Assembly: GCF_019219825.1 (NCBI RefSeq) | Contig: NZ_JAHUXH010000027.1 | Span: 1 to 64,000, forward strand | DNA from: Streptomyces sp. TRM70350 | Lineage (GTDB): Bacteria > Actinomycetota > Actinomycetes > Streptomycetales > Streptomycetaceae | Length of the DNA: 64,000 bases | Reading direction: 5' to 3' | In this document: positions 41,587 to 49,887 of the stretch, piece after piece | Numbering within the stretch: the first letter of the stretch is position 1 | How the letters are laid out: each line of letters opens with the position of its first letter | Position numbers and translations under genes: made by a program | The notes under the pieces: model-generated | Told to the model about the DNA's origin: nothing | What the model saw: only the letters and a program-made list of their open reading frames with translations | The model's database searches: none

Positions 41587-43113
41587 CTACCCGCGCACCT
41601 GTCCCAGCCACTGCAACGTCCGCCGCACCTCCACCGCGAGCGGATGCCCCGGACCGTTCAGCCGTTCGACGTCGTGCAGCAGTCGTACCAGCGTGTCGTG
41701 CGCGGCGGCGCGGTCGCCGAGGGCGAGCAGGAGGTGCCCCATGCGGCGGCGGACGTCGTGGGCGAGCTCCGGGTCGCCGGAGACGTACTGGTTCTCGTAG
41801 TACGGCAGCAGCGCCCGGTACGCCGCCAGCGCCGCCGCCGGTTCGCCGAGCTGTTCGAGGCACTGGGCGGCCTCGTAGCGGAACCGCAGGGACTGCGGGT
41901 CGGCCTGCCCGGCCTCGGCGGCGCGTTCGTCGGCGAGGCGGCGCAGTTCGGGCAGCGCGCGCCGGTACTGGCCGTCGTCCATGAGCGTGGCGGCGTACTG
42001 CTTGCGCAGCGTGCGCACCACCGGGGAGTGCTCGCCGTGCTGCTCGGCCGCGGTCGGCAGGATCGCGCCGAGGATGTCGACGGCCTGGGTGATACGGCCC
42101 TCGCCGAGGAGGCGTTTGACCTCGTCGACAGCGCTCGCGACGTCCGGTTTCTCGGCGACCGGCGCCACGGGGGCGGGCTGGGGCGCGGGCGTGCGCGCGC
42201 GGTCCGGCCAGGGGGCGTGCGGGCGCAGGAAGGGGCGCGTGGGATCGAGGGGTGCACCGCTGGGGGTTCCGCGCGCGGGGAGCAGCAGCGCCAGGTCCTC
42301 GTACACCTCCTGCGCGGAGCCCGGCCGGTGCTGCGGGTCCTTGGCGAGCAGCCGCAGGACCAGGGCTTCGAGCGCCTCGGGGACCTCGGGGCGGGTCCGG
42401 CGCACGGGCAGCGGGGGCTCGTACAGGTGCCGGTGCAGCACCCCGAGCGCCGTGGAGCCCGCGAACGGGACCTCGCCACTGAGGAGTTCGTGCATCAGTA
42501 CGCCCAGCGCGTACAGGTCCGTGTACGGGCCGACCGCGCCGCCCATCGCCTGCTCGGGCGCCATGTACGCGGGCGAGCCGATCGGCGAACCGGTGTGCGT
42601 CAGGCGTGTGGTGTCGGTGTCCATGACCGAGGCCACGCCGAGGTCGAGGACCGTGACCGTGCCGTCCTGCTTCACCATCACGTTGCGCGGCTTGAGGTCG
42701 CGGTGCACGATCGGCACGGCGTGCACGGCGCTCAGTACGGCGCACAGTTGCGCGGCGACCGCGACCGCCCACTGCCACGGGTACGGGGCGTGCTCGGCGA
42801 GATGGTCGGAGAGGTCGGCGCCGTCGACGTACTGCATGACGAGGAACAGCTCCTCGCCCTCACTGCCCGCGTCGTGCACGGTCACCAGGCCCGGGTGGTC
42901 GACCTGCGCGGTCACCCGGCACTCGCGCACGAAGCGTCGGCGCAGTTCGTCGGCCTCCTGCCCGGCCACCTTGTCGGGGCGCAGCAGCTTCACCGCCACG
43001 CGCCGGTCCAGCCGCTGGTCGTACGCCGTCCAGACCTGGCCCATGCCGCCCTGCCCGATGAGCGTGGCCAGTTCGTAGCGGCCGGCGACGACACGTCCTG
43101 TCGTCACGGTCAC
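41587..43113 (-). CDS. Serine/threonine protein kinase with TPR-like C-terminus
   Basis: Hanks-type kinase, 508 residues, cytoplasmic (no membrane helix seen). The glycine loop is LIGQGGMGQVW, the ATP lysine is in VAVKLLRP, the catalytic loop is VHRDLKPRN, the metal loop is LDLG (usually DFG) and the activation end is GSPAYMAPEQ. After a Pro/Ala linker (about 285-330) come helical TPR-like repeats: QAVDILGAILPTAAEQHG, YRRALPELRRLADERAA and AALAAYRALLPYYENQY. GTG 43113 overlaps the stop of the upstream membrane-protein gene (GTGA), so the two are coupled. GTG 43107 is an alternative start. Confidence 0.93.
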   Translation of the reverse strand: MTVTTGRVVAGRYELATLIGQGGMGQVWTAYDQRLDRRVAVKLLRPDKVAGQEADELRRRFVRECRVTAQVDHPGLVTVHDAGSEGEELFLVMQYVDGADLSDHLAEHAPYPWQWAVAVAAQLCAVLSAVHAVPIVHRDLKPRNVMVKQDGTVTVLDLGVASVMDTDTTRLTHTGSPIGSPAYMAPEQAMGGAVGPYTDLYALGVLMHELLSGEVPFAGSTALGVLHRHLYEPPLPVRRTRPEVPEALEALVLRLLAKDPQHRPGSAQEVYEDLALLLPARGTPSGAPLDPTRPFLRPHAPWPDRARTPAPQPAPVAPVAEKPDVASAVDEVKRLLGEGRITQAVDILGAILPTAAEQHGEHSPVVRTLRKQYAATLMDDGQYRRALPELRRLADERAAEAGQADPQSLRFRYEAAQCLEQLGEPAAALAAYRALLPYYENQYVSGDPELAHDVRRRMGHLLLALGDRAAAHDTLVRLLHDVERLNGPGHPLAVEVRRTLQWLGQVRG

Positions 43114-43823
43114 CTTCCGCCCTCGTGTTCGCCGTCGCGCTGCCCGCCCTGTTTACGCAGGTAGTCGCTGAGCTCGTCCAGTTCGGCCCGCACCTGGTCG
43201 ATGCGCGCGGGCGCGGGGCGCTGCGGGGGCGGGGTGAGTATCGGGGGGCGCGCGGTGGTGGGCTGGGGTGTGGGGGTGGCGGGGGGCGGGGTGTGCGGGG
43301 TGGCCGCGATCTGCGGGAGCGGGGGTTGGGGGGCGTGCGGGGCGCTCTGAGGTGTGGGAGGGGTGGGCGCGGTGTGAGGCGTCGGCGTCGGCGGCACGGT
43401 CGTCGAGGTGGTGTACGGCGGCTGCGGCTGGGGGGTGCCGTACCCCGGGGGCGGGCCCGGCGCGTACCCGCTGCCGTAACGAAGCTGGTGGAAGTGGCGT
43501 ACCTCCGCGGCGAGGTAGTACGCGATCACCGCCACCAGCGTGCCCAGCAGCAGCGCGAGGCCGGTCCAGCCGCCCGCGGTGTGGATCTCCTCGCCGGGTT
43601 CCGTACCGAGCAGCACCATGGCGAGGATGTCGATGGCCAGCACGGCCACGAACAGGCCCCAGTCCAGCGACCTGCGCGTGACGATGGCCAGGCGCAGCAG
43701 CATCGTCCAGGTCAGGAACCCGAGGCTGAGGATGGAGATCACCACGAACACCACACGCACGAGCACCAGCCACGCCGTCGGGGGCGGCTGCTTCACCGGC
43801 TGCGGGTAGCCGTGGCCATGCAT
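43110..43823 (-). CDS. Four-helix membrane protein with proline-rich tail
   Basis: A 237-residue protein of unknown function. ATG 43823 (MHGHGYPQPV) follows AGGAG. Four hydrophobic segments lie between about 18 and 110 (WLVLVRVVFVVISILSLGF, WGLFVAVLAIDILAMVLLG, GLALLLGTLVAVIAYYLAA plus one between). The next 95 residues are Pro/Thr/Gln-rich and disordered. The last 30 are charged and helical (IDQVRAELDELSDYLRKQ). It is coupled by a 4-bp overlap to the kinase, so it may anchor or be phosphorylated by it on the Thr-rich tail. That is inference from position and composition. Confidence 0.85.
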   Translation of the reverse strand: MHGHGYPQPVKQPPPTAWLVLVRVVFVVISILSLGFLTWTMLLRLAIVTRRSLDWGLFVAVLAIDILAMVLLGTEPGEEIHTAGGWTGLALLLGTLVAVIAYYLAAEVRHFHQLRYGSGYAPGPPPGYGTPQPQPPYTTSTTVPPTPTPHTAPTPPTPQSAPHAPQPPLPQIAATPHTPPPATPTPQPTTARPPILTPPPQRPAPARIDQVRAELDELSDYLRKQGGQRDGEHEGGR

Positions 43824-44012
43824 GACTGCTCCTGGTGCCTGAAGTGCGCGTACCGGGTCGACCGGCGTCGGGCAACGCCAGTCGGGTGATGGTCGCTTCG
43901 AGCGTATAGGTCGACACCGACAACCGGTCCCGGGTTGTACCGAACCGTTGTCACACCGATCACTTCGTACGACTCGTGCGGCGTGACCGGGTGGGTGGAG
44001 CCCGCGGGGTGG

Positions 44013-46286
44013 TTACGCGGGCGGGACCGTGCCGTCCGTCAGGCCGTCGTACATTCCGCGTACGAGTTGCTCCCCGAGTCGGCTCGCGTGCCTGAGCGCC
44101 CGCTCGAACTCGTCGAGGGCGCGGAACCGTGCGCCGTAGCGCCGCTGTTCGTCGAGCGCGAGCCGGGGCAGTTGCAGGCGGCGCACGTCGAGGCGGGTGG
44201 CGGTGGAGGCGTAGCTGCTGGCCTGGCGGTTGTTGGCGGTGCCGCGCAGGAACCCGGCGAGGAACCACGGGTCGAGCGCCGTGGGATCGGGGCGCAGCAG
44301 GGCGAGGTTGCGCCCCAGGGCGGCACCTGCCGTCGTCTCGTCGATGACGCGCGCCACCGCGCCACCACCGAGCACCGGCACGACGACGTCCCCGGCCTCC
44401 GTCAGCACGGCTTCCTCGTCGCTCTCGGGAAGCGTGCCGGAGGGTGCGGTTCCGGCGAGGACGTCGTGATCGGTGAGCACGGGCACGCGCGCGTGGCCGC
44501 CGTTTCCACCGGTACGCATCACCAGCGCGCCCCCGCGCGCGAGTTCGCCGACGGTGGTGAGCGGCCAGCGCGCGGGCGGTGCGGTGTGCGCGGGCGGCGG
44601 GGTGAGGTCGGAGGTCAGCCGGAGGGTCTCGCCGAGGCGCTCGCGCACCGCCGTGAGCTGCTCGGCCCCGTCGGCCGCGATGGGCGGCGGCAGGTGCCGG
44701 GCGGGAGCGAAGTCGACGTCGTCGTCCAGCAGTTCGATGACCGGCACGGAACGCGCCAGCCCCGGCCGCTCCGCGAGCGTGCCCGCCCGGTCGAAGTCCC
44801 GCCAGGTGTCGAGCACGGCGTCACGCACGGCCCGCCAGTCGGGCCCGCCACGCCGCTCGCTCGCGAACTGCCCCGCATCGGCCAGCAAAACCTCCGGCTG
44901 CGCGGGCGCCTTCTCGGGCCTGCGCAGCACCCAGAGGTGGAGGGGGATGTTGTACGGCGGTGCCGCCCCGACCGGCAACGCGATGACGGCGCGCAGGGCT
45001 CCGCGCCGCAGCAGATCGGCGCGGATACGGCGGCCGGAGCGGCGGGACGCGACGGCGGGCGGCATGAGCAGCACGGCGGTGCCGCCGTCCGTCAGCCGGG
45101 CGAGCGCATGCTGAACCCAGGCCAGCTCGGACTCGGTGCGCGCGGGAAAGCCGTACTCCCACCGGGGGTCGTACGCCAGTTCGTCGTGCCCCCAGTTGCG
45201 CTCGTTGAACGGCGGATGGCACAGGACGGCGTCGGCGCGCAGCTCGGGGTAGGCGTCGGCGCGCAGGGTGTCGCCCGCGGCACCGCGGACTGTGGCCCGC
45301 CCGTGCATCGCGAGCCGGATCGCGGTGAGCGCGGCGAGCTCGGGGGCACTGTCCTGGGCGTAGAGCTCCTGGCCGGGGGCGGCGGCGACGGCGCGCAGCA
45401 GGGCGCCGGTGCCGCAGGCGGGGTCGAGGACGGTGCGGGCGGGGCCGGCGAGGTCGGCCATGAGGCGGGCGAGTTCGGTGGGGGTGAGCGTGTACTGGCG
45501 GGGGTTGGCGTCGAGGTGGCGGCCGAGCAGGAACTCGAAGGTCTGACGGGCGCCCAGCTCGGCGGCAAGTTCGGCGGTGCCGCGGAGGAGGGGGGCGGAG
45601 GGGAGGAGGGCGGGGCCGTTGGGGACGTGAACAGCGGGGGTGGTGTTCACGGGGAGCGGGGAGTTCACAGTGGGTGCTTTGGCTGCGGCAGCGGCAGCGG
45701 CTGTGGCAGCGCTGGGCGCGCTGTGAACAGGGGCGGCGATATTCACGCGAGGCGCGGCGTTCACATCAGGTGCGGTGGGGGCGCCTGGTGTGGTGGCGCC
45801 GCCCGGTGTGGCGTGAACAGGCGGAGCCTCGTTCACAGGCGGACCGGCGTTCACACGGGCAGACCCAGCCGCGCCACCGTGAACCCGCCGCCCACCGAAA
45901 CGAGGCACGATCACCTGCTCCAACGCCCCCGGCAGCATCGCCGCCAGCCGCTCGTCGGAACCGGCGCTCACCTCCAGCCACACCGTCGGCCGGTCATGGA
46001 TGAGCAGCAGTACACAGCCGGCGTGCGTGAGTGCGACGACCGGGCCCTCGGGGTGACCGGCGAGTTGTTGCCAGACCCGTTCGCGTAGCGGGACTTCGGC
46101 GAGTTTGCCCTGGCGGCGCAGCCAGGCCTCGACTTCGGCGAGAGCGAAGGAGGGGCTGGTCTCAGTGCCGCCGACCGGTTTGGGGAAGTCGGCGTGGCGG
46201 CGGCGCCAGTTGCTCACGGCGGCCCGGCCGACGCCGGCGAGCCGGGCGATTCCGGCGGCGGTCACCTCTGTCGCGTTGTCCTGCAC
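44013..46286 (-). CDS. Orphan N-6 DNA methylase with HTH and target-recognition domain
   Basis: A 757-residue protein joining parts of a type I-like modification enzyme. The N-terminal winged or MerR-like helix-turn-helix is GIARLAGVGRAAVSNWRRR. An Ala/Pro/Val/Asn-rich spacer (about 140-220) follows, then the HsdM-type methylase: SAM motif LDPACGTGALLRAVAA and motif IV as CHPPFNERNWG. HPPF replaces the usual NPPF/Y. The C-terminal 170 residues (WPLTTVGELARGGAL, RQASSYASTATRLDVRRLQLPRL) look like one HsdS recognition half. GTG 46286 follows GAGGGGAG. No HsdR or other nuclease is adjacent. Function could be epigenetic or regulatory. Confidence 0.88.
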   Translation of the reverse strand: MQDNATEVTAAGIARLAGVGRAAVSNWRRRHADFPKPVGGTETSPSFALAEVEAWLRRQGKLAEVPLRERVWQQLAGHPEGPVVALTHAGCVLLLIHDRPTVWLEVSAGSDERLAAMLPGALEQVIVPRFGGRRVHGGAAGSARVNAGPPVNEAPPVHATPGGATTPGAPTAPDVNAAPRVNIAAPVHSAPSAATAAAAAAAKAPTVNSPLPVNTTPAVHVPNGPALLPSAPLLRGTAELAAELGARQTFEFLLGRHLDANPRQYTLTPTELARLMADLAGPARTVLDPACGTGALLRAVAAAPGQELYAQDSAPELAALTAIRLAMHGRATVRGAAGDTLRADAYPELRADAVLCHPPFNERNWGHDELAYDPRWEYGFPARTESELAWVQHALARLTDGGTAVLLMPPAVASRRSGRRIRADLLRRGALRAVIALPVGAAPPYNIPLHLWVLRRPEKAPAQPEVLLADAGQFASERRGGPDWRAVRDAVLDTWRDFDRAGTLAERPGLARSVPVIELLDDDVDFAPARHLPPPIAADGAEQLTAVRERLGETLRLTSDLTPPPAHTAPPARWPLTTVGELARGGALVMRTGGNGGHARVPVLTDHDVLAGTAPSGTLPESDEEAVLTEAGDVVVPVLGGGAVARVIDETTAGAALGRNLALLRPDPTALDPWFLAGFLRGTANNRQASSYASTATRLDVRRLQLPRLALDEQRRYGARFRALDEFERALRHASRLGEQLVRGMYDGLTDGTVPPA
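45627..45884. repeat. Cluster of GTTCAC/GTGAAC hexamers inside the methylase gene
   Basis: Nine copies of GTTCAC or its complement at 45627, 45645, 45663, 45723, 45759, 45813, 45831, 45849 and 45879. They encode Val-Asn or Val-His pairs in the spacer of the methylase. Two more lie upstream of the gene (46382, 46427). Confidence 0.8.
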
Positions 46287-46513
46287 CCGCCTGACTCCCC
46301 TCGTCCGGTGCTCGTCCGGTGTCGCCCCGTGCTCATTCCCCTTGTGACGCCGAGCATAGCGGCGCTGCGGAAGATCCAGGTGTTCACGCCGTGTATGTCT
46401 TCAATCGCATGGACGTTGTTGACTGGGTTCACAGGCTCTGCTCTCATTGACCTCGCGAACGGGCGAACTGCCGGACGGTGGCAGTCACCATGCAGTCGGG
46501 GAGGGATGCAGCC

Positions 46514-46780
46514 ATGGGCATGACAGCAAAGATCGCGTTCCGCGTCATCGTCGGCGTCGCCGTCATCGGCGCCGTATCGGCGAACTCCAGTGACGCCAGC
46601 ACCGGCGACTCCAGCGGCGCCAACAGCGGCTCTTCGGCGTCCGCGGAGCGCAGGCCCGCCGACGAGCAGGGTGGCTCGGGTGCCGGTGAGGCCGCCGAGA
46701 AGAAGGCCGCGCTCCCGGGGGACGGCGACTTCCAGGTCGGTTCGGACGCGTACTTCAAGACGTCCCGCTGCCAGGGCTGA
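46514..46780 (+). CDS. Small exported or membrane protein
   Basis: An 88-residue protein. ATG 46514 (MGMTAKIAFRVIVGVAVIG) has GAGGGA seven bases upstream. The N-terminal hydrophobic segment (about 5-25) is a signal or anchor. A Ser/Ala/Gly/Glu-rich middle leads to a short end DGDFQVGSDAYFKTSRCQG with a single Cys. GDFxVGxD recalls the start of a repeated extracellular domain of Streptomyces proteins, so this could be a shortened relative. Function unknown. Confidence 0.65.
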   Translation: MGMTAKIAFRVIVGVAVIGAVSANSSDASTGDSSGANSGSSASAERRPADEQGGSGAGEAAEKKAALPGDGDFQVGSDAYFKTSRCQG

Positions 46781-47002
46781 AGAACACCGGCTGAGCCTGG
46801 TCGGCCAACGGGCGCGGGCGCCTCACAGCGCACCCGGCATCCCGGCCACCCCACGCCCGCCTGTCAGAGCACCCGGCGTCCCGGCCACTCCGCGCGCCGC
46901 GCATCCCCACACACCAGCACCACTCCGCAACACCCACCACCAACAACACCCACCACCAGCGCGTCTCACCACGCGCCCGCTCATCACGACCAAGGAACTC
47001 GC
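46781..47002. other. Low-complexity spacer with a short direct repeat
   Basis: A 19-bp direct repeat with one mismatch lies at 46830-46848 and 46869-46887, followed by a C/A-rich stretch up to the next gene. No gene seen. Confidence 0.5.
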
Positions 47003-47743
47003 ATGCGCCGTACCACTCTTGCCGCCCTCTGCCTCGCCGCCACCACCGCTGTCGGCCTCACCGGCTGCCTGCCTGGCCAGGACAAGGCGGACAGCAAGCC
47101 GGAACCCTTCGCCGGGCTGACCGGCGGTGAGATCGCCGATCGGGCCGTCGATGCCACGACCGCTGCCTCGTCGCTGCGCGTGACCGGTGACGTCCCCGAC
47201 GACGAGACCGGCGGCACGATCCACATGGACATGGCCCTGAACAAGCGGAACGAGTGCGCCGGCACCATGCGCCTGGACGGGGGCAAAGCCGATCTGATCA
47301 AGACGGGCGACACCATCTACATGCGGTACGACGAGGCGTTCCTGCGCGCCCAGAGCAAGGGCGAGGCAGCGGCGGAGGTCGACGCGGTGGTGGACATGCT
47401 GGCCGGGAAGTGGACGAAGACGTCCGCGAAGGGCGAGGACGCCATGGACATCGCGAGCTTCTGCGACCTGGACACGATGCTCGACGGCGCCGAGGACGTG
47501 AACTCGGACGCGACCCGTGGAAAGACCACCACCGTCGACGGCACACCGGCGGTCACCCTGCGGGAGAAGGACGGCAAGGACCGTTACACGGTGTACGTCG
47601 CCACCGAGGGCAAGCCGTATCTGCTGCGCGTCGACAGCACGTCGGCCGGCGACCGGGGCACCCTCACGTTCAGCGACTACGACGAGCCGGTCCCGGCGCA
47701 GAAGCCCTCCGGCGAGATCCTGGACCTCGACGAGCTGGGCTGA
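47003..47743 (+). CDS. Lipoprotein of the LppX/LprG-like type
   Basis: A 246-residue lipoprotein. ATG 47003 has AAGGA five bases upstream. The signal is MRRTTLAALCLAATTAVGL with lipobox LTGC. The mature domain alternates beta strands and helices (SSLRVTGDVPDDETGGTIHM, GKADLIKTGDTIYMRY, YTVYVATEGKPYLLRVD, GTLTFSDYDEPV). This is the shape of the actinobacterial LppX/LprAFG half-barrel, which binds lipids. The match is by fold impression rather than a sharp motif. It stands alone, with short degenerate repeats downstream. Confidence 0.8.
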   Translation: MRRTTLAALCLAATTAVGLTGCLPGQDKADSKPEPFAGLTGGEIADRAVDATTAASSLRVTGDVPDDETGGTIHMDMALNKRNECAGTMRLDGGKADLIKTGDTIYMRYDEAFLRAQSKGEAAAEVDAVVDMLAGKWTKTSAKGEDAMDIASFCDLDTMLDGAEDVNSDATRGKTTTVDGTPAVTLREKDGKDRYTVYVATEGKPYLLRVDSTSAGDRGTLTFSDYDEPVPAQKPSGEILDLDELG

Positions 47744-47750
47744 GCCAACC

Positions 47751-47825
47751 GCTCGATCCGAGGTCACCTGATCCGAACCCACCTGTCCGAACCAACCTGA
47801 TCCGAACCCACCTGGTCCGAAGCCG
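47751..47825. repeat. Degenerate 14-15-bp tandem repeats
   Basis: About five copies of a CCTGATCCGAACCCA-like unit follow the lipoprotein stop. The 16-mer ACCTGATCCGAACCCA is exactly repeated at 47766-47781 and 47795-47810. Confidence 0.7.
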
Positions 47826-47865
47826 TCCGCCCAGGGGGACGCCCGCCCGGGGGCCCGCGCCGGGC

Positions 47866-48510
47866 TCAAACGGCGTGCCGCATCCACACGTTGGGCTCGA
47901 CATACACCGCGTACCCGTGCTCCGGTTCGCACCGCACCGGCACCAGTGCCCCGGGTACCTCGATGTCGCCCGCCGTGTCGAAGGGCAGCCCGGTCCAGCG
48001 GCGCCACTCCTCCAGGGGGGCGGCCACCGTCATCGACGCCGGTGCCACGGAGTGGAGCGTGGCACCGGCCCGGGCGTGCACGCGCAGCCAGGGGTCGTGC
48101 GGGAGCCCGTCCGGGCGCACCCGGCGGGCGTACTCCTCCATGGGCATACGGGGTTCGAGGTGCTTGGCGCTGGGGCGGACGGGGGCGACGACCTCGCGGA
48201 AGCCGAGGGCGCGGGCGTTGTCGCGCATCGCCGCGAGCATCCGGCCGGACAGGCCGAGGCCCTGGGCGTGCGGGGCGACGACGATCGAGATGGCGCTGAC
48301 CGTGTCGGGGCGGACTCTGTGGCGCAGGTCGGAGAAGGCCCACGCGAGCACCTCGTCCCAGCCCCGGCCGGGCAGTTCGCCGCGACCGTGGGCGGCGAGC
48401 GCGAAGGGAACGCTGTGCGCGTGCGCGACGACCTCACCGTGCTCGTCCTGGGCAAACTGAACGTACTGCGGCAGTTCGGCGGCGATCCGCGGGTAATGGG
48501 CGTTGCCCAC
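47866..48510 (-). CDS. GNAT-family N-acetyltransferase
   Basis: Acyl-CoA-dependent acetyltransferase, 214 residues from GTG 48510. The acetyl-CoA loop is in VVAPHAQGLGLSGRMLAAM. The C-terminus (EPEHGYAVYVEPNVWMRHAV) fits a family whose members usually begin earlier. Upstream codons in frame (PVVVNDP) look like a continuation of the fold but run into a stop at about 48540 without a start. A frame change near 48520-48535 could connect to ATG 48587 (MAHRGRIGRLALTYG). It may therefore be N-terminally shortened or frameshifted. Substrate unknown. Confidence 0.8.
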   Translation of the reverse strand: MGNAHYPRIAAELPQYVQFAQDEHGEVVAHAHSVPFALAAHGRGELPGRGWDEVLAWAFSDLRHRVRPDTVSAISIVVAPHAQGLGLSGRMLAAMRDNARALGFREVVAPVRPSAKHLEPRMPMEEYARRVRPDGLPHDPWLRVHARAGATLHSVAPASMTVAAPLEEWRRWTGLPFDTAGDIEVPGALVPVRCEPEHGYAVYVEPNVWMRHAV

Positions 48511-48600
48511 GGGGTCGTTGACGACGACAGGGCTGCGTCAGCTCCATACGTCAACGCCAAGCGGCCGATCCTGCCCCGATGAGCCATGGCCGCCCGCAGT

Positions 48601-49389
48601 TCAATCGGCGCACTGCCGCAGCATCATCTGGTGGTCGGCTGCGGTCACCGGCATCTCGTACTTGAGGGCGACCTGGGCGAAGCGGACCACGTACGCACAC
48701 CGAATGGGCTTGTTCGGGGGAAGCCAGGAAGCCGGCCCTGAGTCACCCTTCGCCGAGTTGGCACGGCCCTCGACCGGAAGCAGATTGAGCACGTCGTTCG
48801 CAAACTGCTCGCGCTTGCTCTCCGGCCAGCGCGAGGCGCCCATCTGCCAGCTGTACGACAGCGGCACCACGTGGTCTACCTGCACTTCGGCGGCCTGCTG
48901 CTTGCGCCATTCAATGGTCTTGCCCGTGTACGGGTCTTGCAGTGTCATAGCGACGACCACGCAGTCGGAACCCGACCGGAAACGCAGGTTCCGGCCATCG
49001 CGACTCAGAAGATCATTCCGAGTGTCACAGCCGTTCCGCGCCAAAGGAACACCGTCGGCTGTGTCCATCCACGCATAGCCGAACTTGTCCCGGTCGTAGC
49101 CCGTTTTGGGCCCTCGCCCCTTCGTCGGCACGGTCTCGATGAGCTTGCGGGCCTCAGCCTTGTCGGCCTTGTTCGTCACGGACGCAAGGCCGGACTTCGT
49201 ACCGTCGGGGTTCTTCAACGGGCTGACGGCGTGCCCCCCTGGCACCCCCGCGCCACCACCGGTCGAGGAGCCGCCGCTGGGAAGACCGTCGCACCCTGCG
49301 GCGAACGCCATGGCGGCGAACACCGCCAGGCCAGTGTGAAGAAGCGAGCCTGCCCCTCGGTTGTGCCTCACCTGCCTCTCACGCAGCAC
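48601..49389 (-). CDS. Exported HNH endonuclease lipoprotein
   Basis: A 262-residue secreted nuclease of the HNH/DUF1524 type. GTG 49389 has GGGAGGGG seven bases upstream. A signal segment (LLHTGLAVFAAMAFAAGC) ends in a lipobox-like FAAGC, so it is probably tethered outside the membrane. The nuclease part has FGYAWMDTADG, CDTRNDLLSRD and the HNH core VQVDHVVPLSYSWQMGAS, followed by FANDVLNLLPVEGRANSAKG and WLPPN. A likely role is extracellular DNA degradation for nutrition or competition. It resembles GmrSD C-terminal nucleases but stands alone. Confidence 0.9.
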   Translation of the reverse strand: MLRERQVRHNRGAGSLLHTGLAVFAAMAFAAGCDGLPSGGSSTGGGAGVPGGHAVSPLKNPDGTKSGLASVTNKADKAEARKLIETVPTKGRGPKTGYDRDKFGYAWMDTADGVPLARNGCDTRNDLLSRDGRNLRFRSGSDCVVVAMTLQDPYTGKTIEWRKQQAAEVQVDHVVPLSYSWQMGASRWPESKREQFANDVLNLLPVEGRANSAKGDSGPASWLPPNKPIRCAYVVRFAQVALKYEMPVTAADHQMMLRQCAD

Positions 49390-49704
49390 AGCCCACCCCT
49401 CCCCCGCGCCAACGGCACGAACGCCTCCGTGAACGGCCGAACCATAGAGATAGCACGGGCGTCACAGCCCGCTTCCTGCAGCCTGCCACGGCGCACAGCG
49501 CCGCAGCGGCGGACGCGGCCCCGCCCCTCAGACGCATCACGGTGCGCCCCTCCCCCTGCCCAGCTTGTTCCGCCCGCCCACGGGCGGGTTGTGCCTGGTG
49601 CCACGGTAGCGGCCGAGAGGTCCAGACCACAGCGGGCCCAACACGGCATACCTCGCATCTCCGGCGTATCGTCGGTTCTGAGTCACCTCCGGAAGGAGTT
49701 CTGG

Positions 49705-49887
49705 ATGGGCATCTTCGACAGGTTCAAGAACAGGGCGGCACAGGACAAGGCCAGGAAAATGTCCGATGCCGCGGAGAAGAAGGCCAACGAGGCGACGGGC
49801 AGCAAGCACCAGGACCAGGTCGACGCCGCCCAGCAGAACATCGAGGGCAGGCTCGGCATGGACCGCGACAGGCCCGAACAGCAGTAG
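49705..49887 (+). CDS. MT0933-like antitoxin family peptide
   Basis: A 60-residue charged, helical protein: MGIFDRFKNRAAQDKARKMS, then DAAEKKANEATGSKHQDQVD. This matches the small actinobacterial family annotated as antitoxin (Rv0909/MT0933 type). ATG 49705 has GGAAGGAG six bases upstream. In mycobacteria the family is paired with a toxin of the Rv0910 type; no such toxin is next to it here. In Streptomyces such solo genes are common, and the antitoxin label should be treated as nominal. Confidence 0.85.
   Translation: MGIFDRFKNRAAQDKARKMSDAAEKKANEATGSKHQDQVDAAQQNIEGRLGMDRDRPEQQ

Noticed and set aside
44013..46286. Complete type I restriction-modification system
   Set aside because: No HsdR-like helicase/nuclease or separate HsdS gene is in the neighbouring genes.
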